NCBI GenBank assembly: GCA_012861695.1 | Contig: JAAOOA010000144.1 | Span: forward strand, 372,001-436,000 | Source: Trematomus loennbergii | Lineage: Eukaryota > Chordata > Actinopteri > Perciformes > Nototheniidae | DNA: 64,000 nt | Direction: 5' to 3' | In this document: piece after piece, positions 54,713 through 64,000 of the stretch | Numbering within the stretch: position 1 is the first letter of the stretch | Layout: each line of letters opens with the position of its first letter | Made by a program: the position numbers and the translations under genes | Notes under the pieces: model-generated | What the model was told of the DNA's origin: nothing | Database searches by the model: none | Seen by the model: the letters and a program-made list of their open reading frames with translations, nothing else

Positions 54713-54970
54713 CAGAGCTTGATAGGCTAACATAGGTTTGATACTGACTTGTCAATAGCTTTCATAACAAGTCCTCTAACACAGGGAATAATGCAACAGC
54801 CACACAGAGCCAAAAGTCCTATCACAGTGATTAGAGAGGTGAGAATAGCTAAAGTCACTGCTTTCCATTTAACAAGCCATCAAACCAGCCTGCAAGTGAA
54901 GTTTCTACCCAGTGTTCAGCTAACTCTGAGTGACCTAAGCTCAGCTGAAGCTTTAGTGACAGACATAATA
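54713..54970 (-). pseudogene. env remnant, second copy, internally deleted
   Basis: Same direction and sequence as 16879-17130, covering the membrane-spanning part. The CX6CC part is gone: after GCTTTAGTGACAGA the sequence jumps to the text found at about 17310 in copy 1. Non-functional. Confidence 0.6.
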
Positions 54971-55871
54971 AATATAATTTATCATATCAATATTTGTATT
55001 AATAGTTACCCAAAATAAGAGTGATAAGAGCTCCGCCAAATCTGATGTCTAGCTTTAAACTCGTCTGGCACTCCCCTAGGAACGCCTATGCATGTATGTA
55101 ATCTCTGTCGTCGAAAGAGGCATCCCTTTTCTCTCGGGAGGGTTTGAAATTCAGATCTTTAATTTGACCTATCATCACAGGCATAATTAACATCACTGGG
55201 GTACATGTACTCAACCAATTACTTGGGCATATCAAAACAAACAAAGTGACGTGAAAACCTGTGTAACCGGTGTCAGAAACCCAGTCAGTATTAGTGGTGA
55301 TGCAGTTCCAATAGCTGTCCACTAGATGGTTCTAAATGACTTCGAAATGTGATCTCTTATTTCAGACAAGTGGAAAGAAAACATCCAAAGCCGACATTTA
55401 CTTTTTATTTTTTATTTATACTTTATCTTTGTGTTTGTAGATTTTTCCTAAAGTCACCAAAAGTTAGAATATCATAAAGCCTCATTTGTATATTCAAACA
55501 TAACATTAAGATAATTGTCTTGTCCTGGCTCTTTGTTTGATTCCAGGTGATCCAGGTCTTCAGCTAGTGTTGTCAGTGTTTCTCAAGTAGAATGTGCAGC
55601 ACTTAGATTGTAATCTTCATTTCCTGTCATCTGTGAAACATGAAGGAAGTGTCAGAACAGGTCTTAAAAACTGATCAATGTGACTGAGGGACTATTATTT
55701 TTCAACACCTAATGTAACGTGCAGGCATTGAGTGAGCAGGGTTCTAATACTGCTATTTGTTACGAAATGGCATTCCTCAATTAGTCCCAAAACAAAGGAG
55801 TGTCCTTACGTAGATTGAATACAGAACAAAATTGCTCAAAATGTTCGACTTAAATGACCAAGTCTCTCCTT
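54971..55871. repeat. direct duplicate of the central spacer
   Basis: Parallels 17310-18215, including CATCACTGGGGTACATGTAC and GGTGATCCAGGTC-T-CAGCTAG text. About 37 kb apart. No gene. Confidence 0.8.
55319..55332 (+). promoter_or_regulatory. CTCF-like motif, duplicate of 17673
   Basis: CCACTAGATGGTTC; same weaker form. Confidence 0.3.
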
Positions 55872-55875
55872 TTAA

Positions 55876-56258
55876 AGATGGGGTAGGTAATTTTGGAGAA
55901 ACCAGCTCGAGTGCGCTGGAATTTGAAAATACACAGCTGGAAAAAATCTGCCACTTCCTTACAGAGCCCCTCCTCCAACACACACGAACGCGCACATGAC
56001 CAATGAGGGCACGAGATAAGTTTGTGCCCCGATGGAAGGCTGACAGGCAGGTAGGCCATCCAGTTATTTTAGCCGGGCCGGCTAAAATGATTGGTCGTGC
56101 TTTTTACAGTACTACGGCTTCCACAGATGACATTTTTTTATGGATTTTTGTGTCAAAGCACTTAAGATATTCATTGCTATCAGGATGTTAAGAGCATTCC
56201 ATGGAATATAACAAAAAGTGTATCTAGAGCCGGTTTCTCAAACTTACCTACCACACCT
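55876..56258 (+). mobile_element. TTAA-flanked MITE, copy 4
   Basis: Complete; TTAA at 55872-55875 and 56259-56262. Same left flank (CTCTCCTTTTAA) as copy 2 but with the interior in the other orientation. Confidence 0.85.
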
Positions 56259-56262
56259 TTAA

Positions 56263-56578
56263 CTTCTGTCATAATTGAAGGATTTAAAAACACAGACGTT
56301 AATTTGTCTCTGCCACCATAAATCCCCTAAAACCATTTTTGGAATATGTGGGTGGAATACATAAATATTGTTGTATTGTAACAGAATAAAATGAAATTTG
56401 TTACAGGTTTTTTTAGGTTTGGGATTACACATTTGAGGATGAATATAACTAGGTAGTTACCTAACCTATGCAAGTAGTATGGTTGCCTAAACATAACAAA
56501 TGTATGGATATTTCACATGAAAAGCTTTTAAAACGAAGGTACAACGTTTTTACAGGGGCAGAGGAGTAAATTTGCCAT
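56263..56578. other. unassigned sequence
   Basis: Between the MITE and the piggyBac-like fragment. Nothing recognised. Confidence 0.4.
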
Positions 56579-56582
56579 TAAC

Positions 56583-57180
56583 CTGTTAAGCCCTGAGCCT
56601 GTCTTTCAGGTCTCAGGCTCGAAAATGACATTCCCAGAACAAATGACCATATCTTCACTTCTAAAAGGGTTAAATTAATAATGTTTTTTCTCAAAGTAAT
56701 GATAAACCTGTGAGTTGGATGTAGAAAAGTCAGAATCAATATAGATGTTTTTTAATTTAAAGAAAATTCAGATTTACATAGTAAAAAACTGTAAATTATA
56801 GTGTCCGTCCAAAACTTATTTTGTACTTATAGTGAAAACTACCCTTGGATGATGGGTTAGTAGACTAAAAGCTTTAGGAATCCAAAGTACAACATATAAT
56901 AAGTACCCTGTATCAAAATTGATGCAAAACAAGTGACATTTGACCTTTTTAGAGAGATTTAGCCAAAACCACTCCACCTCTGAGCTGAGTTGATTTATCT
57001 CTGTAACCCATTGGTCGATTTTGATGGTTGACACCTCTTTCTGACCGTTAGAGCCAATAGAATCGAAGGGGGAGTCCCCCACACACACTCATTGTGAAAC
57101 AAAAAGGTGGGGCTTTGCGCATGTAATTTTGCATTAGAGTGAAGCTACAGTCTAGCTCTGACATCTAGAAACGGAATAGC
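56583..57180 (+). mobile_element. piggyBac-like element, copy 3, one end only
   Basis: Follows a TTAA; CCTGTTAAGCCCTGAGCCTG then sequence parallel to 4079-4452 and 5073-5310. It shows the state without the foldback element. The right end is lost near 57180. Confidence 0.75.
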
Positions 57181-57294
57181 ATGGATTATCCATTTTATTA
57201 ATCATGAGTAGTAGTAATGATCCCGCTTCCATCACATTAGTATGCATAAAAAGTGACAGGTGCTGTGACAGGTCACACCTACTACAACTTATGC

Positions 57295-57615
57295 TAATGA
57301 GCCCCTTTGATATGATAATGAGCCCCTTTGTTCGAGGTGTTATCGCGTGTAGGTGTGATATCACAGATAGGTGTGATATCATTTGATGTGAGGGGTGAGG
57401 TGTTGTAACATATAGGTGTGATATTCCCCCTTGTAGTATATCCTTTGTTGTCTAATCGAATTAGCCTTTGATGTCTGCCCTTTGTTGTCTAATCTAATTA
57501 TCCCTTTGATGTCTGTCCTTTGATGTAAGGGGGTGAGGTGTTGTAACATGTAGGTGTGATATCACACCGACGTGTTATAAGCCTTTGATGTCAATCTAAT
57601 TGTTTGTTTGTTTGT
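57295..57615. repeat. repeat array with palindromic units, left part
   Basis: Repeated words GCCCCTTTGAT, CCTTTGATGTC and TAGGTGTGATATCAC. Resumes at 61613 on the other side of LINE copy B, so the LINE probably inserted into this array. Confidence 0.65.
57541..57580. repeat. 40-bp imperfect palindrome
   Basis: Centred on the perfect 16-bp GGTGTGATATCACACC, extended on both sides with few mismatches (TTGTAACATG / CGTGTTATAA). Confidence 0.85.
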
Positions 57616-57762
57616 AGCCTTTATTTATCCAGGTTAAAAAATCCCATTGAGATCAACGATCTCTTTTACAAGGGAGACCTGCGGTACATTGAGTTACACA
57701 TATAAAAACAAACAGAAAACAAAAGGACATCACAACATAATTACAGGGGTATACATTAGCAC

Positions 57763-59574
57763 CTATTTACATTTACAGGTATCCAATAATATTTCATCCA
57801 GTGCTTTAAAATGATGCAAGGGAATCAAAATGCTCAGTTTCAATATTTTTTGCATAGTGTTCCAAGCTAGAGGAGCAGCGCACATAAAAGCTTTAGCACC
57901 TAAAACAGTCCTAGCACTTGGCACATGTAATAAAAACACATCCTGGGATCTCAGGCAATAGCTACTTGCCACTCTCCGTGAGATCAAGAGCAGATATAAG
58001 AAGGTAGTTTACCCAGCATGGCTTTGTAGATGAACATGTACCAATGACTGAGCCTCCGACAGTAAGTGAAGGCAGACCTGCCTTGGCATACAGGGTACAG
58101 TGATGAGTAAGTGCTTTACAGTTAGTAACAAATCTCAGAGCACTGTGATAGGCGGCATCTAACCTTTCCAGGCAATGGGCAGGTGCATTCATGTAGATCA
58201 AATCACCATAGTCTAGCACAGGTAAAAAGGTCACAGTGACTAGCCTTTTCCTGGCTTCAAAAGAGAAACAGGACTTGTTTCTGAAAAAGAAACCTAATCT
58301 AACCCTCAGCTTTTTAAGCAGATTAGTGACCTGAAGTTTAAAAGTAAGACAATCATCAAGCCAGATACCAAGGTATTTATAACAGCTAACCACTTGGAGT
58401 ACTTGTCCTTGCATAGTCACAATATCCAAAGCAGTCTCTGGAGTCTTTTTAGCTTTAGAAAAGAGCATTACCTTGGTTTTCTCACATTTAAAAGAAGCTT
58501 TAGTTCAGAGAGCTGAGTCTGAATAATGTTAAAAACAGCCTGTAATTTAACAACCGCCTCCTTAATGGAGGGACCTGCACAGTACATCACGGTGTCATCC
58601 GCATAAAAATGCAAAGTAGCTTCATCCACATTTTCACCTAAACTATTGATGTAGATGGAGAATAAAAGTGGACCTAAAACAGAACCTTGAGGAACACCAT
58701 TAGCAATGTTCAACCACTCAGAAGACAGCCCATCAAAGTGAACACATTGGGACCTTTCAGAGAGGTAGTTCACAAACCACCCCACTGCATGGCTGGATAA
58801 GCCAATACTGAGTAGCCTCTGCTTTAAGATGATGATCGACGGTGTCAAACGCTTTGGAAAGGTCAATAAATAGAGCTGCACAACTCTGCTTATTATCTAA
58901 AATACTCGTAATCATTCACCACTTTCATTGTGGCAGTGATGGTGCTATGTTGCTTTCTGAAGCCTGACTGATGTTTAGACAGGATGTCATTTGTACATAA
59001 AAACCCTTTACCTGTTCACTCACTAGGCGTTCAAGAACCTTAGCCAGAACTGACAATTTAGAGATGGGCCTATAGTTATTTAAAACAGTTGCCTCCCCTC
59101 CTTTCAGCAAAGGCAGGACATACGCTGACTTCCACTTTTTGGAATTGTGTTTGTGCTGAGGGAGAGGTTAAAAAGAGTAGTGAGAGGTGGAGCAATAAAA
59201 TCTGCAGCTATCTTTAAAAAGAAAGGTTCTACGTTGTCCGGGCCGGCCGGTTTCTTAGGATCTAACTTGGTTAAAGCTTCACGAACAACATCAACAGTAA
59301 AAGGAGTAAAACTGAAAGGGTTTTCCAGACCACATTGTTCAGAGTCACAGACTGTGGTGTTCACAGAAGCAGAGTTAGTCACAGAATCAAACATAGAACC
59401 GCAGGACACAAAATGCTCATTAAAACAATTTAACATAGTAGCCCTGTCCGATATAGAGCCAGATGCTGTGGTAATGCACGGAGGTAGCTCATTTCGGATC
59501 TCACCGGTGGATAGCGATTTTATGGCTTTCCAAAATTTCCTAGGATTATTTAGGTTTTCTGTAGTAACTGACAA
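57763..59574 (-). pseudogene. LINE reverse transcriptase, frameshifted
   Basis: Pieces in successive frames. 59574-59104 has SIPPCIT-like linker text and LTKLDPKKPAGPDNVEPFFL, the RT0/1 start. 59110-58925 has NNYRPISKLSVLAKVLERLV. 58881-58468 has NGVPQGSVLGPLLFSIYINS and FYADDTVMY. 58468-57962 and 57987-57763 carry the thumb and C-terminus. At least four indels break it. Copy A retains the same region open from the fingers onward. Confidence 0.8.
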
Positions 59575-59614
59575 ATAGTACTTCGACTTAGCACTTTTGA
59601 CCTGTGAAGTGAAG

Positions 59615-60689
59615 CTATTTCTTAGTGCCTAAAACGCAGCCATTCACCTCTGAGCCTGATTTCCTAGCCTTTGCCCAGGCCTTGTTTCTCTCATGTAGGA
59701 GACTGGACAGTTCAGCAGAAAACCAAGGATTGTCTCGTCCCTTTACTCTAAAAGTACGTAGGGGTGCATGTCTATCTATAATTTCCATAAAACCAAGATA
59801 AAAATAAGACCATGCAGTTTCAACATCAGCACACAGATCGATTTTTCCCCAATCAAACCCAAACAGATCATGAACAAAACCCTGCTCCACAAAATGTTTT
59901 ATGTGTCTCTTAATAATAATACGGGTTTAACCTTTTGGACCTTAGTGTCCCTAATTGTGGCTACAACACAGTGGTCACTCACATCATTTGCAAATACTCC
60001 CACAGATGGTATTTATAGGGAACATTAGTTAGAATGAGATCAATTAGGGATTATTAGGGGACTTAACGTTAGGGCGAGTAGGACTGTCAACAATCTGAGT
60101 AACATTCAGAGAGATACAAAGGTTTTTAAAATCCTCTGATACTGCAGTTAACCAGTCCCAGTTAAAATCTCCAAGTAGCACTATTTCCTTGTAGTCTAGT
60201 TGTGATAAAAGTTTGCTAGTGAAGACAAGGAGTCCTTGACAGCTGAGGGGGGTCTGTAACACCCACCACCATGACTTGTTGCCCCTTTGCCACTTCTATA
60301 TTTAAGGCTAAAAATTCGAATTGCTTACTGACAGATTTGGAGATCAATGTGGTTACACTGAACTTATTCTTAACATAAATGGCAACTCCACCACCTTTAT
60401 TAGGCCGGTCGGTACGATACACATTATAGCCATTTAAGGATATGTCAGAGGCCAAAATAGTTTTATTTAGCCATGTTTCTGATAACACAATGACGTCAGC
60501 GTCAGTCGAGCTTGCCCAAATGCGGACAAAATCTAGTTTACCTAACAGACTGCGCACATTCAAGTGGATGAAACCCAACCCAGACCTAGCTTTAAAATCA
60601 GCAGGAGTAGCGATCTGACTACTACTACTGGGCGGACCAGGGTTAGGTTGAACATTTCCTGACAGTAATAACAACAAAAAAACAGGCAT
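59615..60689 (-). pseudogene. LINE endonuclease region with 2A-like leader
   Basis: 60689-60216 starts MPVFLLLLLSGNVQPNPGP, then the APE-type endonuclease: GLGFIHLNVRSLLGKLDFVR (catalytic Asn), VIVLSETWLN (catalytic Glu) and GGGVAIYVK. After a frameshift, 60262-60044 gives LLGDFNWDWL (GDFN motif) and 59890-59615 gives the later DRHAPLRTFRVKGRDNPWFS stretch. It nicks target DNA for reverse transcription. Several breaks; dead as given. Confidence 0.8.
60633..60689 (-). other. 2A-like ribosome-skipping motif
   Basis: MPVFLLLLLSGNVQPNPGP; the NPGP core is at 60644-60633. It fits the 2A pattern (G-x-V-x-x-NPGP) except for Asn where Asp is usual. 2A-like sequences at the ORF2 start are established for several non-LTR retrotransposons. 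Confidence 0.65.
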
Positions 60690-61604
60690 CTTTTCCTCTT
60701 AATCGACACACACACATTGTCATCTACTTTAGAATCACCGGAAAAGTCTGCGAGAGTGTGATTTGAGCTTAAGAAGCAGTCCTGAAGTACCATCATCGCA
60801 GGCAAACAAAAAAGACAAACATATTTTGTCGAGCAGATTGTCTGCGACAAGGTGACCGGTAACTGTTTGTGTAACACATCCGACCCTTTGCAGGGGATGC
60901 CTACTGCGGGTGGCAGAACAGACCTGAATCCAGTAGGCTTCTCAGGATGACTAGAGATCTTCTCATAGTCCAGAACAGTTAACAGGCACAGCAGAATCAC
61001 GATATGGGCCATCCTCCCAGACCAGCACACAATATCCGCGATGTTCCCGGGGCAAAAATCCTCCTCCTCACAGCAGCAAAGGACAGGCGAAAGCAGCAGC
61101 GAGGAAGCGCACCGGTCCCTCCGTGGTATCCCCGGGGTAAGAGGTCTCCTCAGCAAGCAGCACACGACACTGGAACACACGACAGGTGGGAGCAGGCCTC
61201 CGTAACAGCAGAACCAGGACAGGTGGAGAGCAGGCCCCAGCCGCGGCAATCCTCCTCCGCACAGCAGCACACGCCCGGTGAAAGCAGGCCCCAGCCCGAA
61301 GCGTGGAGCCACTCTACAGGTGGGAGCAGGCCTCCGTAGATCGTAGATGACCTGATTGTGGTTTCAGTAGTGTGTAGGGTGTGAGAGTAATTCACAGATA
61401 TTGCCCTAATGCTGCCGTTATTCATGCGACGAACATCGTCGAGAAAGTCTAAGACAACGTCGTGGCAAATACTACTGTATAGAAAAAGGCACCTAAATCA
61501 CATCAAAACGTTTTAAAGTAACGAGCATATGGATGCACGGACAAGCGCTGAAAACTTGCATCTGAATCTTCCGGGTGCGTGCATTTTGTTGAGGGAACGC
61601 GAGC
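60690..61604 (-). other. LINE 5' region, possible leader frame
   Basis: A minus frame from about 61015 begins MAHIVILLCLLTVLDYE (hydrophobic, signal-like) and continues Cys-rich to IKRKR just before the 2A-like start. It is one frame away from the endonuclease frame. Short direct repeats (GCAGCACACG, GGTGGGAGCAGGCCTCCGTA, twice in 61180-61340) lie in the 5' part. Confidence 0.45.
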
Positions 61605-61612
61605 AAATTACC

Positions 61613-61774
61613 CCTTTGATGTCAGTCCTTTGATGTAAGGTGGGTGAGGTGTTATAACATGCCGGTGTGATATCGCACCGGCGTGTTATAAGCCTTTGAT
61701 GTCAATCTAATTAGCCCTTGAAGTCAATCTAATTAGCCCTTTGATGTATGTCCTTTGATCAGTGTTTGTAACTA
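61613..61774. repeat. repeat array with palindromic units, right part
   Basis: CCTTTGATGTC repeated about six times in varied form, with TCAATCTAATTAGCCC. Partner of 57295-57615. Confidence 0.65.
61652..61691. repeat. 40-bp near-perfect palindrome
   Basis: TTATAACATGCCGGTGTGAT followed by ATCGCACCGGCGTGTTATAA; only two mismatched pairs. Confidence 0.9.
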
Positions 61775-62263
61775 GTATTAAGACAGTCTCTTTGAAGTTG
61801 TGTGAGACTGTCTCGCACCCCGTCCTCCTCGCACCCCGTCCTCCTCCCACCCCTCCCCCCTTCCTTTGCTGTGATGTCAGAAGATAGTGAGGGGTGGAGT
61901 TAGGTAAAAAAGAAATCCGTGCAAACTAGATAAAAAGCCAATCATTTCCACTCACCAAGTCACCTAAACTTTCAAAAACGAAAATGGCAAAAGAGACGCA
62001 TCAATATGGGTTTAATCAGCGAGACGCCTGTGACAGTCGGGAGCGCCAGTCAAGAAACGGGTGCAGTATCTGTGCCGGGTTCAGACCCTCCGTCTGAGGC
62101 TCTTCATGAAAAATGGAGTCTGGATGTGTGAGACTGTCTCCCCTCACACCCCCTCCCACCCCTCCCCTCCCCAGCCGGTCACCTCCTGATTTTGCTATCA
62201 GCCATTAATTCTCATTCACTAAGTCACCTAAACAATTTGATTAGTTTTTAATATGATTTGTGT
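61775..62263. other. unassigned sequence
   Basis: GTGTGAGACTGTCTC occurs twice (61799 and 62126), and GCACCCCGTCCTCCTC is tandem at 61815-61846. No gene recognised. Confidence 0.4.
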
Positions 62264-62600
62264 TAACTATGGATGTTCTCTTAAGTTGTAAGGCTTGTGA
62301 ACTAATGTTTAATTACTTTACTAACTACAAGGGACTCTCTTTTTGAAAAGAGGGTAATACTAATTTAAAAAGATGTTAATGACCCCCTGATATTGTAATT
62401 GTAATGTTTAATTACTTCACACAACTTTAAAAGCCCCTATGAAGTTGTTGTTAACTAAGGATGTTCTTTTGAAATGTATGGCTTGTGAACTAATGTTTAA
62501 TTACTTTAACTACAACGAAGTCTCTTTGAAGAGGGTAATAATAATTTAAAGATCTTAATGACCCCTTGATCTTGTCTTTTTATTGTTTAATTACTTTATT
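62264..62600. repeat. two-copy tandem repeat, about 185 bp
   Basis: Both copies start GTTAACTA-GGATGTTCT and share GGCTTGTGAACTAATGTTTA and TTAATGACCCC. The second starts at about 62450. Confidence 0.8.
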
Positions 62601-62616
62601 AACTATAAGGAAGATT

Positions 62617-62822
62617 TACTGGTGTGCTTCCCTAGATGATGTAAATAGTCTAAGTGCCATGTTAGGGGGACATTACGAAACTCAGGAGTCCGCCCTTGGA
62701 GGCTTGGAGAGCGGATAAAGAGAGGTGTATTTACTGGTGTTGAGCCCTGGATGATGTAAATAGTCCAAGTGCCGTGGTAGGGGGACATTACGGAACTCAG
62801 GAGTCCGCCCTTTGAGGCGTTG
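62617..62822. repeat. two-copy tandem repeat, about 112 bp
   Basis: Copies start at 62617 and 62729; each contains GATGATGTAAATAGTC, GGGGGACATTACG and AACTCAGGAGTCCGCCC. Confidence 0.88.
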
Positions 62823-62837
62823 TTAACATTAATGCTT

Positions 62838-63083
62838 TTTGCTTTTGTTTTTGTTACTAAGATACTTTTTAGATGCACTTTTGAAGTGAGCAACACTTTA
62901 CAACTGGTAGAAAGTTAAGTACTTTGTATGGAATTGGGTTTTCTTTTAGAGCTGTTTTCAGTGAGACAATGCAGTTTCTGATCATTTTAAGTTTTCAAGT
63001 TTCAAGGCTTTATGGCATATGCCCATTAGCTACAATGTAGATATGTCAATGGAAAACATAGGTCACAGGCTCCTCCAACAATG

Positions 63084-63141
<58 letters not shown>

Positions 63142-63985
63142 CATTGTTGGATTATTGTTGGATATACATATAGAGCACATAAAACAGATAAAATACTGCA
63201 ATAGAATGTTTTGATATGACAGATTTGTGCGTAATTCTCTCACAAAGGACCTGTAAGATACACGTTTATGTATGGAAAACTTTATAACTTGGTAAAATAT
63301 GCATTCATTTGTAATGAATTACTTGACTAACATTACTTTTTTTAAATATATGTTTTTAGATGCTTTACTTTTGATTTCTTTCATGTTATTTTAACACAAC
63401 ATTACTTTTTTCATATTTTTCAACATACTGTGATATTTGTTTTTTTCTCTCCTTTTTCCATTATATTTTTGAATATACAGACACTCAACGCAATAAGTCC
63501 CACCCCAATCAGCAAATCATCCAAAACTAAGGACCCCCACTAAGACGAACAGATTTTCTTTAAGACTGTGACTCTTAAAGGCACTTTGGGATTTTAGTAA
63601 GACAATCCAGTTTTCTGGAAATAACTTAAATGATTTTTGTTTTTCTTCTACAAAGATACTTATAGTTACACTTTAATGGATGCAAAACTTTATAACTTGG
63701 TAAAATATTCATTAATTTGTAATGAATTGAGATTCTTAAAGAATCAAACTCTAAATGGAGAGTTTGTGATTTTAACACTGTTTCGATGAAACAATGCAGT
63801 TTTGATAACTTCACTTGACTAACATTACTTTTTTAAATATATGTTTTGTTAGATGACTTTACTGATTTTTGCTTTTTTCTTCCTTGCTTTTGTTTGTGTT
63901 ACTAAGATACTTTTAGATACACTTTGAAGTGTGCAACACTTTACAACTGATAGAATAGTGCTTTGTAAGGAATTGGGTTTCTTAA
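62838..63985. repeat. AT-rich region with spaced direct repeats
   Basis: 62838-62950 recurs at 63888-63985 (CAACACTTTACAACTG, GGAATTGGGTTT). 63282-63370 recurs in pieces at 63690-63850 (TATAACTTGGTAAAATAT, TTGACTAACATTACTTTTTT). No gene. Confidence 0.7.
63075..63150. repeat. 76-bp perfect palindrome with (TA)n core
   Basis: CCAACAATGCAACAAA, then about 22 TA units, then TTTGTTGCATTGTTGG. Can form a long cruciform. Confidence 0.93.
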
Positions 63986-64000
63986 CAATCCTGCTCCACC

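Larger units (their letters stand above)
57616..61604 (-). mobile_element. L2/CR1-type LINE, near full length, copy B
   Basis: 3' end at the plus left (TTTG-repeat tail, then GCCTTTATTTATCCAGGTT), 5' region up to about 61604. About 4 kb with endonuclease and reverse transcriptase, both frameshifted. Homologous to copy A across 57625-59030. The exact 5' end was not determined. Confidence 0.8.

Noticed and set aside
60560..61312. 250-codon minus frame treated as a separate gene
   Set aside because: It is the LINE 5' leader region running out of frame over the endonuclease start. The GC-rich N-terminal part has no domain.

Overview
The window is vertebrate genomic DNA, almost certainly from a ray-finned (teleost) fish. 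The evidence is intron-split exons of the large fish NLR family (NLRC3-like: FISNA-NACHT-LRR-B30.2), L2/CR1-type LINEs, Kolobok, piggyBac, PIF/Harbinger and hAT elements with intact target-site duplications, and long TG and TA microsatellites. There are no operons, bacterial promoters, CRISPR arrays or recognisable tRNA/rRNA genes.

Layout. 1-3.6 kb: TG microsatellite, a 2.3-kb Kolobok-like transposon with a broken THAP exon, and a Kolobok-like MITE. 3.7-17.3 kb: an arm whose NLR material lies on the minus strand. It holds small N-terminal exons at 3.7, 7.5, 7.7 and 10.7 kb, a rearranged B30.2/LRR remnant at 9.3-9.9 kb, and candidate 5' exons at 14.1 and 16.1 kb. 16.8-18.5 kb: a central spacer with an endogenous-retrovirus env remnant and a MITE. 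18.6-31.9 kb: the same material in reverse order on the plus strand, so 3.7-31.9 kb reads as a diverged, TE-interrupted inverted duplication with two NLR 5' regions head to head. 33-46 kb: a long intron full of nested transposons. 46-53.5 kb: a LINE, then the body of the plus-strand NLR gene: FISNA-NACHT exon, three LRR exons, a linker exon, a B30.2 exon and poly(A) signals. 54-58 kb: hAT element, a second copy of the central env/MITE segment, and a piggyBac fragment. 57.6-61.6 kb: a near full-length LINE with a 2A-like motif, inside a palindromic repeat array. 61.6-64 kb: AT-rich degenerate repeats.

How the parts relate. The plus-strand NLR can be followed from candidate 5' exons (donors at 18877, 20625, 22756) through seven symmetric phase-2 small exons (24.1-30.7 kb), exons at 31771 and 33266, the NACHT exon (47517), LRR exons, and B30.2 (stop at 53028). 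Reading frame is kept across every predicted junction up to 33.36 kb, then breaks several times by one-base indels and a stop after NACHT. As given, the gene is a pseudogene, unless the indels are sequencing errors. The minus-strand partner has only N-terminal exons plus a scrambled B30.2/LRR piece and no NACHT exon in the window. No other host gene was recognised; everything else is transposon, repeat or unassigned intergenic DNA. Family assignments come from reading motifs by eye, without database searches.
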